The notes under the pieces: generated by a model
Database searches by the model: none
The model's input: the letters and a program-made list of their open reading frames with translations, nothing else
Told to the model about the DNA's origin: nothing
Position numbers and translations under genes: made by a program
NCBI GenBank assembly: GCA_947259435.1
Contig: CAMYMP010000287.1
Coordinates: 1-15,915, forward strand
Length of the DNA: 15,915 nucleotides
Source of the DNA: an uncultured Woeseiaceae bacterium
Lineage (GTDB): Bacteria; Pseudomonadota; Gammaproteobacteria; Woeseiales; Woeseiaceae
Direction: 5' to 3'
Part shown: positions 14,740-15,915 of the stretch, one piece after another
How positions within the stretch are numbered: the first letter of the stretch is position 1
Layout of the letters: every line of letters starts with the position of its first letter

Positions 14740-15915
14740 CTAGTGGGCTTCGTCCCAGTTTTTTCCGGTGCCGACCTCGACTTTTAACGGGATGGAGAGC
14801 TCGGCCGCAGCGCACATGATGTCGGTGACTTTGTCGCGGAATGGTTCGATCTTTTTGGCCGCAACTTCGAAAACGAGTTCGTCATGTACCTGCATGATCA
14901 TGCGGCCGGGCGCGGCGCTGCTTTGCATCCACTCGTGCACATTGATCATCGCGCGCTTGATGATGTCGGCTGCGGTGCCCTGCATCGGCGCATTGATCGC
15001 ACTGCGCTCGGCATACTGGCGACGCTGCGCATTGCGCGCATTGATCTCGGGCAGGTACAGGCGTCGACCGAAAACCGTTTCGACAAAGCCCTGCTCGCTG
15101 GCCTGCTCGCGTATGCCGTCCATGTACGCTTTGACGCCGGGATAACGGTCGAAGTACAGGTCGACATACTCCTGCGCCTGACCGCGCGAAATGCCAAGCT
15201 GCTTGCCGAGGCCGAATGCCGACATGCCGTACATCAGGCCGAAATTTATCGCTTTGGCCGAACGCCGCTGATCCGGCGTGACTGCATCGAGATCTGTTTC
15301 GAAAACTTCGGCAGCTGTGGCGCTGTGAATGTCTTTCTCGTCGGCGAATGCCTGGAGCAGACCCTTGTCGGCCGACAGGTGCGCCATGATGCGCAATTCG
15401 ATCTGCGAGTAGTCGGCCGCAAGCAGTACATGATCGGGCGGGGCGACAAACGCCTGGCGGATGCGGCGGCCTTCCGGCGTTCGTATCGGTATGTTCTGCA
15501 AATTCGGGTCGGTCGACGACAAGCGGCCCGTGGCGGCTACGGCCTGGTGATAGGACGTATGAACCCGCCCGGTGCTGGCCGTAATCTGTAGCGGCAGCTT
15601 GTCGGTGTACGTGCTTTTGAGTTTGCTGACACTGCGGTAGTCGATGATGACGCGCGGCAAGTCGTAGTCTTGCGCTAACTCGACAAGCACGTCTTCCGCC
15701 GTGGATGGCTGTCCTTTCGGCGTTTTGCGAATAACGGGCAGCTCGAGTTGTTCAAAAAGAATCTCCTGCAGCTGCTTCGGAGATCCGAGATTGAACGGCC
15801 CGCCGGCAATCTTGTGCGCTTCTTTCTCGAGGTCCGCCATCTTGTTTGCGAGCTCGCCGCTTTGCGTCGCGAGCATCTTGCGATCGATCAGGACGCCTGT
15901 TTCTTCCATGTCGAG
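14740..15915 (-). CDS. polA: DNA polymerase I, C-terminal polymerase domain (5' end outside the window)
   Basis: The visible 391 residues run in frame from the window edge ([11 protein letters not shown]) to TAG at 14740, so the 5'-nuclease domain and most of the 3'-exonuclease domain lie outside. The polymerase domain is complete in its catalytic motifs. Motif A is [10 protein letters not shown] (about residues 167-176 of the fragment), with the metal-binding aspartate. Motif B is [20 protein letters not shown] (about 217-236). Motif C is [11 protein letters not shown] (about 341-351), with the second metal aspartate. The [14 protein letters not shown] segment is also typical. The enzyme fills gaps after Okazaki-fragment processing and in excision repair. 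The phenylalanine in motif B (INFG) is the residue that excludes dye terminators in E. coli Pol I. A CCCGC/GCGGG hairpin follows the stop but lacks a T tract. Confidence 0.97.
   Translation of the reverse strand, partial: LDMEETGVLIDRKMLATQSGELANKMADLEKEAHKIAGGPFNLGSPKQLQEILFEQLELPVIRKTPKGQPSTAEDVLVELAQDYDLPRVIIDYRSVSKLKSTYTDKLPLQITASTGRVHTSYHQAVAATGRLSSTDPNLQNIPIRTPEGRRIRQAFVAPPDHVLLAADYSQIELRIMAHLSADKGLLQAFADEKDIHSATAAEVFETDLDAVTPDQRRSAKAINFGLMYGMSAFGLGKQLGISRGQAQEYVDLYFDRYPGVKAYMDGIREQASEQGFVETVFGRRLYLPEINARNAQRRQYAERSAINAPMQGTAADIIKRAMINVHEWMQSSAAPGRMIMQVHDELVFEVAAKKIEPFRDKVTDIMCAAAELSIPLKVEVGTGKNWDEAH

Noticed and set aside
14884..15591. 235-codon plus-strand ORF opposite polA
   Set aside because: It is the antisense of the conserved polymerase domain. 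Long antisense frames are common in high-GC genes, and no family is recognised.

Overview
The window looks like a chromosomal segment of a free-living, aerobic gammaproteobacterium of fairly high GC. The right part has the gammaproteobacterial order polA / engB / cytochrome c4 / dsbA. The left part has a long TonB-dependent receptor and TPR-plus-oxygenase genes of the kind common in Xanthomonadales-, Steroidobacter- or Woeseia-like bacteria. This placement rests on gene content only; nothing was searched.

Layout. On the minus strand at the left edge lie a TPR protein that runs off the window (1-843), a class I SAM methyltransferase (942-1913) and a 977-residue TonB-dependent receptor (2148-5081) with its own intrinsic terminator. 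Next, also on the minus strand, a second, related methyltransferase (8250-7261) precedes a TPR protein with a C-terminal 2OG-Fe(II) oxygenase domain (7210-5393). The arrangement methyltransferase then TPR protein thus occurs twice, on both sides of the receptor. A third oxygenase gene (8526-9246, plus strand) is broken by a stop codon and a frameshift.

The middle holds two exported-protein genes that diverge: a DUF885 putative metallopeptidase (minus) and an L,D-transpeptidase with a C-terminal NTF2-like domain (plus). Further right, cytochrome c4 and a lipoprotein DsbA form a coupled minus-strand operon (TAATG junction). engB is divergent from it, and the C-terminal 391 residues of DNA polymerase I reach the right edge.

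The most interesting item is non-coding. In the convergent polA-engB gap, the position of Spot 42 in E. coli and ErsA in Pseudomonas, the minus strand carries a sigma-E-like promoter (GGAACTA, 16 nt, TCAAA). It is followed by about 111 nt of consecutive hairpins with C-rich loops (one containing CCUCCC), ending in a strong intrinsic terminator. I read this as a probable ErsA-like envelope-stress small RNA. A 25-nt sequence in the same gap recurs exactly, inverted, in the loop of a perfect 22-bp inverted repeat between the transpeptidase and dsbA. The stems differ between the two copies while the loop core is the same. A further oddity is a 13-residue motif shared by the DUF885 protein and the reading frame entering the first TPR gene.
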